Source: Xestospongia bergquistia (Eukaryota; Porifera; Demospongiae; Haplosclerida; Petrosiidae). Taken from it: 64,000 bases of DNA. The stretch covers positions 5,355,155 through 5,419,154 of the forward strand of contig OZ014422.1 of assembly GCA_963965975.1 (NCBI GenBank), read 5' to 3'. Within the stretch, counting starts at the first letter, position 1. Every line of letters begins with the position of its first letter. Below, piece after piece: positions 13,040 through 25,100 of this stretch. The notes beneath the pieces are model-generated. The model was not told the origin of the DNA, did no database searches, and was given only the letters and a program-made list of their open reading frames with translations. The position numbers and the translations under genes were made by a program.

Positions 13040-13605
13040 ATACTTACTGTAGGTTGACTTATTAAATAGTACATCGTTTATTGAATGAACGTTTTTGTTG
13101 TATAATAGGATGGACAGGTTTAATAGTCACTGGTAGTGATGATCTAATCTACATTAACTGATGACTACTGTAAGTTATATCTGTAATAACCATATGGAGT
13201 GTCCTGTACTAAACATATATTTTAATTTTTAGATGGACTTTGATCAACTAATAGGTGCACACATAATGTTAATATTCTAGTTGAGTGCTGGGAATGATGA
13301 CAGCTGTATCATAATACTTACACTGTGCTATAAGTATGATACTACTGACAATTGTCACTCTAGTAGATTTATAATCTGATCTACATTAACTGATGACTAC
13401 TGTAAGTTGAGTTATTAAATAATACAATTGTCTACTGAATGAACTTTTTTATAGGATGGACACGTTTAATAGTCACTGATAGTGATGATCTGATCTACAT
13501 TAGCTTATGACTACTGTAAGTTATATCAGTAATAACAATATGGAGTGTCCTGTACTAACCAGGTGAAGATATATATAAAACTACCCCTGTATAACTTCTA
13601 TACTA
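13040..13605 (+). repeat. Block B, copy 1 (exon/intron-like duplicated block)
   Basis: A block of about 560 bp with the recurring phrase TGATGACTACTGTAAGTT followed some 50-60 bp later by TTTATAG or TTTTTAG and GGATGGACA. It is repeated at about 21580-22135, in reverse complement at about 22187-22440 (partial) and 28740-29345. The regular donor-like and acceptor-like spacing resembles a chain of small exons and introns. Confidence 0.6.
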
Positions 13606-14780
13606 GTATCCTGTATTGTTAACCCTCTGTGTACTTTGTATTATGCTATCCTGTATTGTGTTAACCCACTGTGCACTTCATAATATCCTGTATGGTTAAC
13701 CTTCTGTGTCTGTTGTATTATCGTGTATTGTTAACCCTCTGTGCCCTTCGTATTATCCTGTATGGTTAACCTTCTGTGTCTGTCGTATTATCGTGTATTG
13801 TTAACCCTCTGTCCCCTTCATATTATCCTGCATTATTAACCTTCTGTGTCTTTCATATTATCCTGTATTGTTAACCTTCTGTGTCTGTCATATTATCCTA
13901 TCCTGTATTGTGTTAACCCTCTGTGCACTTCATAATATCTTGTATAGTTAACCTTCTGTGTCTGTTGTATTATCCTGTATTGTTAACCCTCTGTGCCCTT
14001 CATATTATCCTGTATGGTTAACCTTCTGTGTCTGTCGTATTATCGTGTATTGTTAACCCTCTGTGCCCTTCGTATTATCCTGTATGGTTAACCTTCTGTG
14101 TCTGTTGTATTATCGTGTATTGTTAACCCTCTGTGCCCTTGGTATTATCCTGTATGGTTAACCTTCTGTGTCTGTTGTATTATCGTGTATTGTTAACCCT
14201 CTGTGCCCTTCGTATTATCCTGTATGATTAACCTTCTGTGTCTGTCATATTATCCTATCCTGTATTGTGTTAACCCTCTGTGCACTTCATAATATCCTGT
14301 ATGGTTAACCTTCTGTGTCTGTTGTATTATCCTGTATTGTTAACCCTCTGTGCCCTTCATATTATCCTGTATGGTTAACCTTCTGTGTCTGTCATATTAT
14401 CGTGTATTGTTAACCCTCTGTCCCCTTCATATTATCCTGCATTGTTAACCTTCTGTGTCTTTCATATTATCCTGTATTGTTAACCTTCTGTGTCTGTCAT
14501 ATTATCCTATCCTGTATTGTGTTAACCCTCTGTGCACTTCATAATATCCTGTATAGTTAACCTTCTGTGTCTGTTGTATTATCCTGTATTGTTAACCCTC
14601 TGTGCCCTTCATATTATCCTGTATGGTTAACCTTCTGTGTCTGTTGTATTATCCTGTATTGTTAACCCTCTGTGCCCTTCATATTATCCTGCATTGTTAA
14701 CCTTCTGTGTCTTTCATATTATCCTGTATTGTTAACCTTCTGTGCACTTCGTATTATCCTGTATTATTAGCCCTCTATGT
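13606..14780 (+). repeat. 35-bp minisatellite array with higher-order structure
   Basis: Head-to-tail 35-bp units of the form TATTATCCTGTATTGTTAAC plus CCTCTGTGCCCTTCG. They alternate with a second type (GGTTAACCTTCTGTGTCTG), making 70-bp dimers. A longer variant with an extra TATCC and GTGTTAACC recurs near 13640, 13886, 14248 and 14506. About 33 units are present. The mirror array on the right arm has about five. Confidence 0.9.
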
Positions 14781-15640
14781 CAGTGTAAATGTGATACCAA
14801 AATATTAGAGCTCTGTGTCTATTTTACAGTACAAACATATTCTCTTGATAATTGGCATCTAGGATTATCTTTTTTTCATGATTATTCTGAAATCTAAAAC
14901 TGACATACCATTGTTTTGTTGCATCTAGGATGGTTTCTCACTGACATCAATTTCTTTATTGCTAACTTCTGACATCTAATATTTTACTCTGGTATAAAAG
15001 ACTTTACCTGGTTTCTTTATACGTAGGATTTTATTTGCATCAATGTCATACATGGGCATCTAGGATTTTTTTAGTATTTCTAGCATTGAAGGTTTTAGTT
15101 GACAGCTAAAGTTTTGTGATAATTGGGGGTCTTCCATTCTGAAATCTAGGCTCTTCCTTTTATTCTCTAATAACTGACATGAACTGTTGTACACTATAAT
15201 TATTGAGTAATTTTAGTGTACAACAGACTCTTGTCAATTAATAACAATAATTATTTCACTGTTATAATAACTATTTTTCATTTTATAGTAGGACTGTTGT
15301 TTACTAGTCTACTGGAGATGATGATCAACTGATTGAGAGCTGTTATAACTGAACAATTTAAATAATATCTTTTTCAGGACTATTTTAGAATAGAACTGTT
15401 TGTTCATCTATTGAAGATGAATGTTCTGCAGCTAGTAAGTTAATAGAAACACTTACTAAATAAATGTTCTTACTATTTGTTCTTTTATAATATTATAGTA
15501 ACATATACTATGTCAACTTGTGATGATCTATAGTTAGTCTTATGATGTAAGTCATATCTACTAGTTATTGCTAATTTAGTAACTACTTATCGTCCTGTAG
15601 TATAATGATGTTCTAATGGTTGTAAGTTTTATACTAACTA
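14781..15640 (+). repeat. CATCTAGG-type repeats and block A, copy 2
   Basis: After the 35-bp array come diverged CATCTAGGAT units (14850-15120), then a second direct copy of block A (about 15150-15640). It carries the same TTTTATAG, CTTTTTCAG, GTAAGT and ATTATAG signals as copy 1. This places block A immediately before a satellite array on this arm in both positions. Confidence 0.65.
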
Positions 15641-18600
15641 TATTTTCAGAGCAAACTAAATTCTGTTACATTTAGTAGGTCTATTTATAACTACTAGAGT
15701 TTACCTGATAACATTAATATAATGATGTAATGTTATAAGGGTTGTAAGTTGTATACTAAGTACAATTTAAATCAAACTAAATTCTGTTACATTTAGTAGG
15801 TCTATTTATAACTACTAGAGATCACCTGATGACATTAATAATTATGATGTAATGTTCTAAGGGTTGTAAGTTGTATACTAACTACATTTTAGAGCAAACT
15901 CAATTCTGTTACATTTAGTAAGTCTACTTATAACTACTAGAGATCACATGATGACGTTAATATAATGATGTAATGTTCTAAGGGTTGTAAGTTGTATACT
16001 AACTATATTTTCAGAGCAAAGTAAATTTTGTTACATTTAGTAGGTCTATTTATAACTACTAGAGATCACCTGATGACATAAATAATTATAATGTAATGTT
16101 CTAAGGGTTATAAGTTGTTTTTCAGAGCAAAGTAAATTCTGTTACATTTTGTAGGTATATTTATAACTACTAGAGATCACCTGATGACATTAATAATTTT
16201 GATGATGTAATGTTCTAAGGGTTGTAAGTTGCATACTAACTATTTTTAGAGAAAACTAAATTCTGTTACATTTAGTAGGTTTATTTATAACTACTAGAGA
16301 TCACCTTATGACATTAATAATTATGATGATGTAATGTTCTAAGGGTTGTAAGTTGTATACTAACTACTTTTAGAGAAAACTAAATTCTGTTACATTTAGT
16401 AGGTCTATTTATAACTACTAGAGATCACCTTATGACATTAATAATTATGATGATGTAATGTTCTAAGGGTTGTAAGTTGTATACTAACTATTTTTAGAGC
16501 AAACTAAATTCTGTTACATTTAGTAGGTCTATTTATAACTACTAGAGATCCCCTGATAACATAAATAATTATGATGATGTAATGTTCTAAGGGTTGTAAG
16601 TTGTATACTAACTATATTTTTAGAGCAAACTAAATTCTGTTACATTTAGTAGGTCTATTTATAACTACTAGAGATCACATGATGACATTAATATGATGAT
16701 GTAATGTTCTAAGGGTTGTACTAACTATATTTTCAGAGCAAAGTAAATTGTTACATTTAGTAGGTCTATTTATAACTACTAGAGATCACCTTATGACATT
16801 AATAATTATGATGATGTAATGTTCTAAGGGTTGTAAGTTGTATACTAACTATTTTTAGAGCAAACTAAATTCTGTTACATTTAGTAGGTCTATTTATAAC
16901 TACTAGAGATCCCCTGATAACATAAATAATTATGATGATGTAATGTTCTAAGGGTTGTAAGTTGTATACTAACTATATTTTTAGAGCAAACTAAATTCTG
17001 TTACATTTAGTAGGTCTATTTATAACTACTAGAGATCACATGATGACATTAATATGATGATGTAATGTTCTAAGGGTTGTACTAACTATATTTTCAGAGC
17101 AAAGTAAATTGTTACATTTAGTAGGTCTATTTATAACTACTAGAGATCACCTGATAACGTAAATAATTATGATGATGTAATGTTCTAAGGGTTGTAAGTT
17201 GCATACTAACTACATTTTAGAGCAAATTAAATTCTGTTACATTTAATAGGTCTATTTGTAACTACTAAAGATCACATGATGATGTTAATATAATGATGTA
17301 ATGTTCTTAGGGTTGTAAGTTGTATACTAACTATATTTTTAGAGCAAACTAAATTCTGTTACATTTAGTAGGTCTATTTATAACTACTAGAGATCACATG
17401 ATGACATTAATATGATGATGTAATGTTCTAAGGGTTGTACTAACTATATTTTCAGAGCAAACTAAATTCTGTTACATTTAGTAGGTCAATTTATAACTAC
17501 TAGAGATCCCCTGATAACATAAATAATTATGATGATGTAATGTTCTAAGGGTTGTAAGTTGTATACTAACTATATTTTCAGAGCAAAATAAATTCTGTTA
17601 CATTTAGTAGGTCTATTTATAACTACTAGAGTTACCTGATAACATTAATATAATGATGTAATGTTATAAGGGTTGTAAGTTGTATACTAACTACAATTTA
17701 AAGCAAACTAAATTCTGTTACATTTAGTAGGTCTATTTATAACTACTAGAGATCACCTGATGACATTAATAATTATGATATAATGTTCTAAGGGTTGTAA
17801 GTTGTATACTAACTACATTTTAGAGCAAACTCAATTCTGTTACATTTAGTAAGTCTACTTATAACTACTAGAGATCACATGATGACGTTAATATAATGAT
17901 GTAATGTTCTAAGGGTTGTAAGTTGTATACTAACTATATTTTCAGAACAAACTAAATTCTGTACATTTAGTACGTCTATTTATAACTACTAGAGATCACC
18001 TGATAACATAAATAATTATGATGATGTAATGTTCTAAGGGTTGTAAGTTGTATACTAACTATATTTTCAGAGCAAAGTAAATTTTGTTACATTTAGTAGG
18101 TCTATTTATAACTACTAGAGATCACCTGATGACATAAATAATTATGATGTAATGTTCTAAGGGTTATAAGTTGTTTTTCAGAGCAAAGTAAATTCTGTTA
18201 CATTTTGTAGGTATATTTATAACTACTAGAGATCACCTGATGACATTAATAATTTTGATGATGTAATGTTCTAAGGGTTGTAAGTTGCATACTAACTATT
18301 TTTAGAGAAAACTAAATTCTGTTACATTTAGTAGGTCTATTTATAACTACTAGAGATCACCTTATGACATTAATAATTATGATGATGTAATGTTCTAAGG
18401 GTTGTAAGTTGTATACTAACTACTTTTAGAGAAAACTAAATTCTGTTACATTTAGTAGGTCTATTTATAACTACTAGAGATCACCTTATGACATTAATAA
18501 TTATGATGATGTAATGTTCTAAGGGTTGTAAGTTGTATACTAACTATTTTTAGAGCAAACTAAATTCTGTTACATTTAGTAGGTCTATTTATAACTACTA

Positions 18601-21480
18601 GAGATCCCCTGATAACATAAATAATTATGATGATGTAATGTTCTAAGGGTTGTAAGTTGTATACTAACTATATTTTCAGAGCAAAATAAATTCTGTTACA
18701 TTTAGTAGGTCTATTTATAACTACTAGAGATCACCTGATGACATAAATAATTATGATGATGTAATGTTCTAAGGGTTGTAAGTTGTTATACTAACTATAT
18801 TTTCAGAGCAAAGTAAATTGTTACATTTAGTAGGTCTATTTATAACTACTAGAGATCACCTCATAACGTAAATAATTATGATGATGTAATGTTCTAAGGG
18901 TTGTAAGTTGCATACTAACTACATTTTAGAGCAAATTAAATTCTGTTACATTTAATAGGTCTATTTGTAACTACTAAAGATCACATGATGATGTTAATAT
19001 AATGATGTAATGTTCTTAGGGTTGTAAGTTGTATACTAACTATATTTTTAGAGCAAACTAAATTCTGTTACATTTAGTAGGTCTATTTATAACTACTAGA
19101 GATCACATGATGACATTAATATGATGATGTAATGTTCTAAGGGTTGTACTAACTATATTTTCAGAGCAAACTAAATTCTGTTACATTTAGTAGGTCAATT
19201 TATAACTACTAGAGATCACCTGATAACATAAATAATTATGATGATGTAATGTTCTAAGGGTTGTAAGTTGTATACTAACTATATTTTCAGAGCAAAATAA
19301 ATTTTGTTATATTTAGTAGGTCTATTTATAACTACTAGAGATCACCTGATGATGTTAATATAATGATGTAATGTTCTAAAGGTTGTAAGTTGTATACTAA
19401 CTATATTTTTAGAGCAAACTAAATTCTGTTACATTTAGTAGGTCTATTTATAACTACTAGAGATCACATGATGACATTAATATGATGATGTAATGTTCTA
19501 AGGGTTGTACTAACTATATTTTCAGAGCAAACTAAATTCTGTTACATTTAGTAGGTCTATTTATAACTACTAGCTATTTATAACTACTAGAGATCACCAG
19601 ATGACATTAATAATTATGATGATGTAATGTTCTAAGGGTTGTAAGTTGTACGCTAACTATATTTTCAGAACAAACTAAATTCTGTTACATTTAGTAGGTC
19701 TATTTATAACTACTAGAGATCACCTGATAACGTAAATAATTGTGATGATGTAATGTTCTAAGGGTTGTAAGTTGTATACTAACTATATTTTCAGAGCAAA
19801 ATAAATTTTGTTACATTTAATAGGTCTATTTGTAACTACTAAAGATCACATGATGATGTTAATATAATGATGTAATGTTCTAAGGGTTGTAAGTTGTATA
19901 CTAACTATATTTTTAGAGCAAACTAAATTCTGTTACATTTAGTAGGTCTATTTATAACTACTAGAGATCACATGATGACATTAATATGATGATGTAATGT
20001 TCTAAGGGTTGTACTAACTATATTTTCAGAGCAAACTAAATTCTGTTACATTTAGTAGGTCTATTTATAACTACTAGAGATCACCAGATGACATTAATAA
20101 TTATGATGATGTAATGTTCTAAGGGTTGTAAGTTGTACGCTAACTATATTTTCAGAGCAAACTAAATTCTGTTACATTTAGTAGGTCTATTTATAACTCC
20201 TAGAGATCACCTGATGACAATAGTATGATGATGTAATGTTCTAATGTTTGTGAGATTTTATATTAAATATGTATGTAATAGCAATATAGAGTTCCTGTAC
20301 TAACCAGGTGCCCCTGTATAACTTCCTATAACAGTGACCCATTGTCTTGATATTAAACCTGATGTCAGACCCACCCACCACTATTTATAACTACTAGAGA
20401 TCACCTGATGACATTAATAATTATGATGATGTAATGTTCTAAGGGTTGTAAGTTGTATACTAACTACATTTTAGAGCAAACTAAATTCTGTTACATTTAG
20501 TAGGTCTACTTATAACTACTAGAGATCACACGATGACGTTAATATAATGATGTGATGTTCTAAGGGTTGTAAGTTGTATACTAACTATATTTTCAGAACA
20601 AACTAAATTCTGTTACATTTAGTAGGTCTATTTATAACTACTAGAGATCACCTGATGACGTTAATATAATGATGTAATCTTCTAAGGGTTGTAAGTTGCA
20701 TACTAACTACATTTTAGAGCAAACTAAATTCTGTTACATTTAGTAGGTCTATTTATAACTACTAGAGATCACCTGATAACATTAATAATTATGATGTAAT
20801 GTTCTAAGGGTTGTAAGTTGTATACTAACTATATTTTCAAAGCGAAGTAAATTTTGTTACATTTAGTAGGTCTATTTATAACTACTAGAGATCACCTAAT
20901 GACATAAATAATCATGATTATGTAATGTTCTAAGGGTTGTGATGACATAAATAATTAGGATGACGTAATGTTCTAAGGATTGTAAGTTGTATACTAACTA
21001 TATTTTCAGAGCAAACTAAATTCTGTTACATTTAGTAGGTCTATTTATAACTACTAGAGATCACCTAATGACATAAATAATCATGATGATGTAATGTTCT
21101 AAGGGTTGTAAGTTGCATACTAACTACATTTTAGAGCAAAGTAAATTCTGTTACTTTTAGTAGGTCTACTTATAACTACTAGAGATCACCTGATGACAAT
21201 AATACTTATGATGATGTAATGTTCTAAGGGTTGTAAGTTGTATGCTAACTATATTTTCAGAGCAAACTAAATTCTGTTACATTTAGTAGGTCTATTTATA
21301 ACTACTAGAGATCACACGATGACGTTAATATAATGATGTCATATTCTAAGTGTTGTAAGTTGTATACTAACTATATTTTTAGAGCAAACTAAATTCTGTT
21401 ACATTTAGTAGATCTATTTATAACTCCTAGAGATCACCTGATGACAATAGTATGATGATGTAATGTTCTAATGGTTGTGA
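15640..21480 (+). repeat. Satellite C array, left arm (monomers about 105-127 bp)
   Basis: Some 48 head-to-tail monomers of a consensus of about 126 bp containing TTACATTTAGTAGGTCTATT, TATAACTACTAGAGATCACC, ATGATGATGTAATGTTCTAA and GGGTTGTAAGTTGTATACTAAC. Spacing between successive TCTATTTATAAC motifs is 124, 126 and 111 bp at 16404-16765; short variants lack part of the GTAAGT segment. Larger periods exist: a three-monomer unit recurs about 361 bp apart (16680 and 17040), and a section from about 15700 recurs about 1.9-2.1 kb downstream. No open frame passes through the monomers. Most monomers carry GTAAGT, TACTAAC and TTTCAG or TTTTAG in order. Confidence 0.93.
20266..20385 (+). repeat. Foreign segment inside satellite C, shared with the palindrome spacer
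   Basis: The array is interrupted by sequence resembling the end of block B (GAGTTCCTGTACTAACCAGG) followed by CCATTGTCTTGATATTAAAC and CTGATGTCAGACCCACCCAC. This last stretch occurs again at about 22132-22176, right at the palindrome junction, and I see it nowhere else in the window. It then returns directly to satellite sequence. Confidence 0.75.
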
Positions 21481-21540
21481 GTTGGATATTAAATATAATT
21501 ATAGAACAAAGCAACTTCTATTACATTTAGTAGGTCTATC

Positions 21541-21838
21541 TATAGCTACTAGAGATGATCTGATAACATTTGTTAATATACTTACTGTAAGTTGACTTAT
21601 CAAATAGTACATCGTTTATTGAATGAACTTTTTGTTGTATAATAGGATGGAGAGGTTTAATGATCACTGGTAGTGATGATCTAATCTAAATTAACTGATG
21701 ACTACTGTAAGATATATCTGTAATAACAATATGGAGTGTCTTGTACTAAACATATATTTTAATTTTTTAGACAGACTTTGATCTATTATATAGGTAAACA
21801 TAGTGTTAATATTCTCTGAGTGCTGGGAATGATGACAT
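21541..21838 (+). repeat. Inner left arm edge (block B, copy 2, first half)
   Basis: This segment pairs with 22185-22482 as a reverse complement, with coordinates summing to 44023 at every point checked. The same sum holds out to 21311/22712, so over 500 bp next to the spacer align without indels. It carries the block B splice-like signals (TACTGTAAGA near 21703, TTTTTTAG near 21769). Confidence 0.85.
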
Positions 21839-22184
21839 CTGTATCATAATACTTATACTGTGCTATAAGTATGATACTACTGACCCTTTGTCACTCTAGT
21901 AGATTTATAATCTGATCTACATTAACTGATGACTACTGTAAGTTGAGTTATTAAATAATACAATTGTCTACTGAATGAACTTTTTTATAGGATGGACACG
22001 TTTAATAGTCACTAATAGTGATGATTTGATCTACATTAGCTTATGACTACTGTAAGTTATATCAGTAATAACAATATGGAGTGTCCTGTACTAACCAGGT
22101 GAAGATATATATAAAACTACCCCTGTATAACTTCCATTGTCTTGATATTAAACCTGATGTCAGACCCACCCACCATCATCGCAA
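21839..22184. repeat. Palindrome spacer (346 bp)
   Basis: Not self-complementary across the centre. Its left two thirds continue block B in the plus orientation (compare 13296-13600), ending CCCCTGTATAACTTCCATTG. The last stretch (22132-22176) is the unusual sequence also found at 20339-20380. The junction with the right arm is at about 22176-22185. Confidence 0.8.
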
Positions 22185-25100
22185 ATGTCATCATTCCCAG
22201 CACTCAGAGAATATTAACACTATGTTTACCTATATAATAGATCAAAGTCTGTCTAAAAAATTAAAATATATGTTTAGTACAAGACACTCCATATTGTTAT
22301 TACAGATATATCTTACAGTAGTCATCAGTTAATTTAGATCAGATCATCACTACCAGTGATCATTAAACCTCTCCATCCTATTATACAACAAAAAGTTCAT
22401 TCAATAAACGATGTACTATTTGATAAGTCAACTTACAGTAAGTATATTAACAAATGTTATCAGATCATCTCTAGTAGCTATAGATAGACCTACTAAATGT
22501 AATAGAAGTTGCTTTGTTCTATAATTATATTTAATATCCAACTCACAACCATTAGAACATTACATCATCATACTATTGTCATCAGGTGATCTCTAGGAGT
22601 TATAAATAGATCTACTAAATGTAACAGAATTTAGTTTGCTCTAAAAATATAGTTAGTATACAACTTACAACACTTAGAATATGACATCATTATATTAACG
22701 TCATCGTGTGATCTCTAGTAGTTATAAATAGACCTACTAAATGTAACAGAATTTAGTTTGCTCTGAAAATATAGTTAGCATACAACTTACAACCCTTAGA
22801 ACATTACATCATCATAAGTATTATTGTCATCAGGTGATCTCTAGTAGTTATAAGTAGACCTACTAAAAGTAACAGAATTTACTTTGCTCTAAAATGTAGT
22901 TAGTATGCAACTTACAACCCTTAGAACATTACATCATCATGATTATTTATGTCATTAGGTGATCTCTAGTAGTTATAAATAGACCTACTAAATGTAACAG
23001 AATTTAGTTTGCTCTGAAAATATAGTTAGTATACAACTTACAATCCTTAGAACATTACGTCATCCTAATTATTTATGTCATCAGGTGATCTGTAGTATTT
23101 ATATATAGACCTACTAAATGTAACAGAATTTAGTTTGCTCTGAAAATATAGTTAGCATACAACTTACAACCCTTAGAACATTACATCATCATAATTATTA
23201 ATGTCATCAGGTGATCTCTAGTAGTTATAAATAGACCTACTAAAAGTAACAGAATTTACTTTGCTCTAAAAATATAGTTAATATACAACTTACAACCCTT
23301 AGAACATTACATCATAATTATTAATGTCATCAGGTGATCTGTAGTAGTTATAAATAGACCTACTAAATGTAACAGAATTTAGTTTGCTCTAAAATGTAGT
23401 TAGTATGCAACTTACAACCCTTAGAACATTACATAATCATGATTATTTATGTCATTAGGTGATCTCTAGTAGTTATAAATAGACCTACTAAATGTAACAA
23501 AATTTACTTCGCTTTGAAAATATAGTTAGTATACAACTTACAACCCTTAGAACATTACATCATAATTATTAATGTTATCAGGTGATCTCTAGTAGTTATA
23601 AACAGACCTACTAAATGTAACAGAATTTAGTTTGCTCTAAAATGTAGTTAGTATGCAACTTACAACCCTTAGAAGATTACATCATTTTATTAACGTCATC
23701 AGGTGATCTCTAGTAGTTATAAATAGACCTACTAAATGTACAGAATTTAGTTTGTTCTGAAAATATAGTTAGTATACAACTTACAACCCTTAGAACATTA
23801 CATCATTATATTAACGTCATCATGTGATCTCTAGTAGTTATAAGTAGACCTACTAAATGTAACAGAATTTAGTTTGCTCTAAAATGTAGTTAGTATACAA
23901 CTTACAACCCTTAGAACATTACATCATCATAATTATTAATGTCATCAGGTGATCTCTAGTAGTTATAAATAGACCTACTAAATGTAACAGAATTTAGTTT
24001 GCTCTGAAAATATAGTTAGTATACAACTCACAACCCTTAGAACATTACATCATAATTATTAATGTTATCAGGTGATCTCTAGTAGTTATAAATAGACCTA
24101 CTAAATGTAACAGAATTTAGTTTGCTCTGAAAATATAGTTAGTATACAACTTACAACCCTTAGAACATTACATCATAATTATTAATGTTATCAGGTGATC
24201 TCTAGTAGTTATAAATAGACCTACTAAATGTAACAGAATTTAGTTTTCTCTAAAAATAGTTAGTATACAACTTACAACACTTAGAACATTACATCATCAT
24301 ATCAACGCCATCATGTGATCTCTAGTAGTTATAAATAGACCTACTAAATGTAACAGAATTTAGTTTGTTCTGAAAATATAGTTAGTATACAACTTACAAA
24401 CCTTAGAACATTACATCATCATAATTATTAATGTTATCAGGTGGTCTCTAGTAGTTATAAATAGACCTACTAAATGTAACAGAATTTAGTTTGCTCTAAA
24501 ATGTAGTTAGTATACAACTTACAACCCTTAGAACATTACATCATTATATTAACGTCATCAGGTGATCTCTAGTAGTTATAAATAGACCTACTAAATGTAA
24601 CAGAATTTAGTTTGTTCTGAAAATATAGTTAGTATACACAACCCTTAGAACATCACATCATTATATTAACGTCATCGTGTGATCTCTAGTAGTTATAAGT
24701 AGACCTACTAAATGTAACAGAATTTAGTTTGCTCTAAAATGTAGTTAGTATACAACTTACAAGCCTTAGAACATTACATCATCATAATTATTAATGTTAT
24801 CAGGTGGTCTCTAGTAGTTATAAATAGACCTACTAAATGTAACAGAATTTAGTTTGCTCTGAAAATATAGTTAGTATACAACTTACAACCCTTAGAACAT
24901 TACATCATAATTATTAATGTTATCAGGTGATCTCTAGTAGTTATAAATAGACCTACTAAATGTAACAGAATTTAGTTTGCTCTAAAATGTAGTTAGTATG
25001 CAACTTACAACCCTTAGAAGATTACATCATTATATTAACGTCATCAGGTGATCTCTAGTAGTTATAAATAGACCTACTAAATGTAACAGAATTTAGTTTG

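Noticed and set aside
22081..22332. Open frame across the palindrome spacer
   Set aside because: It spans the inversion junction of repeat blocks, has no recognisable domain and arises by chance in repeated sequence.
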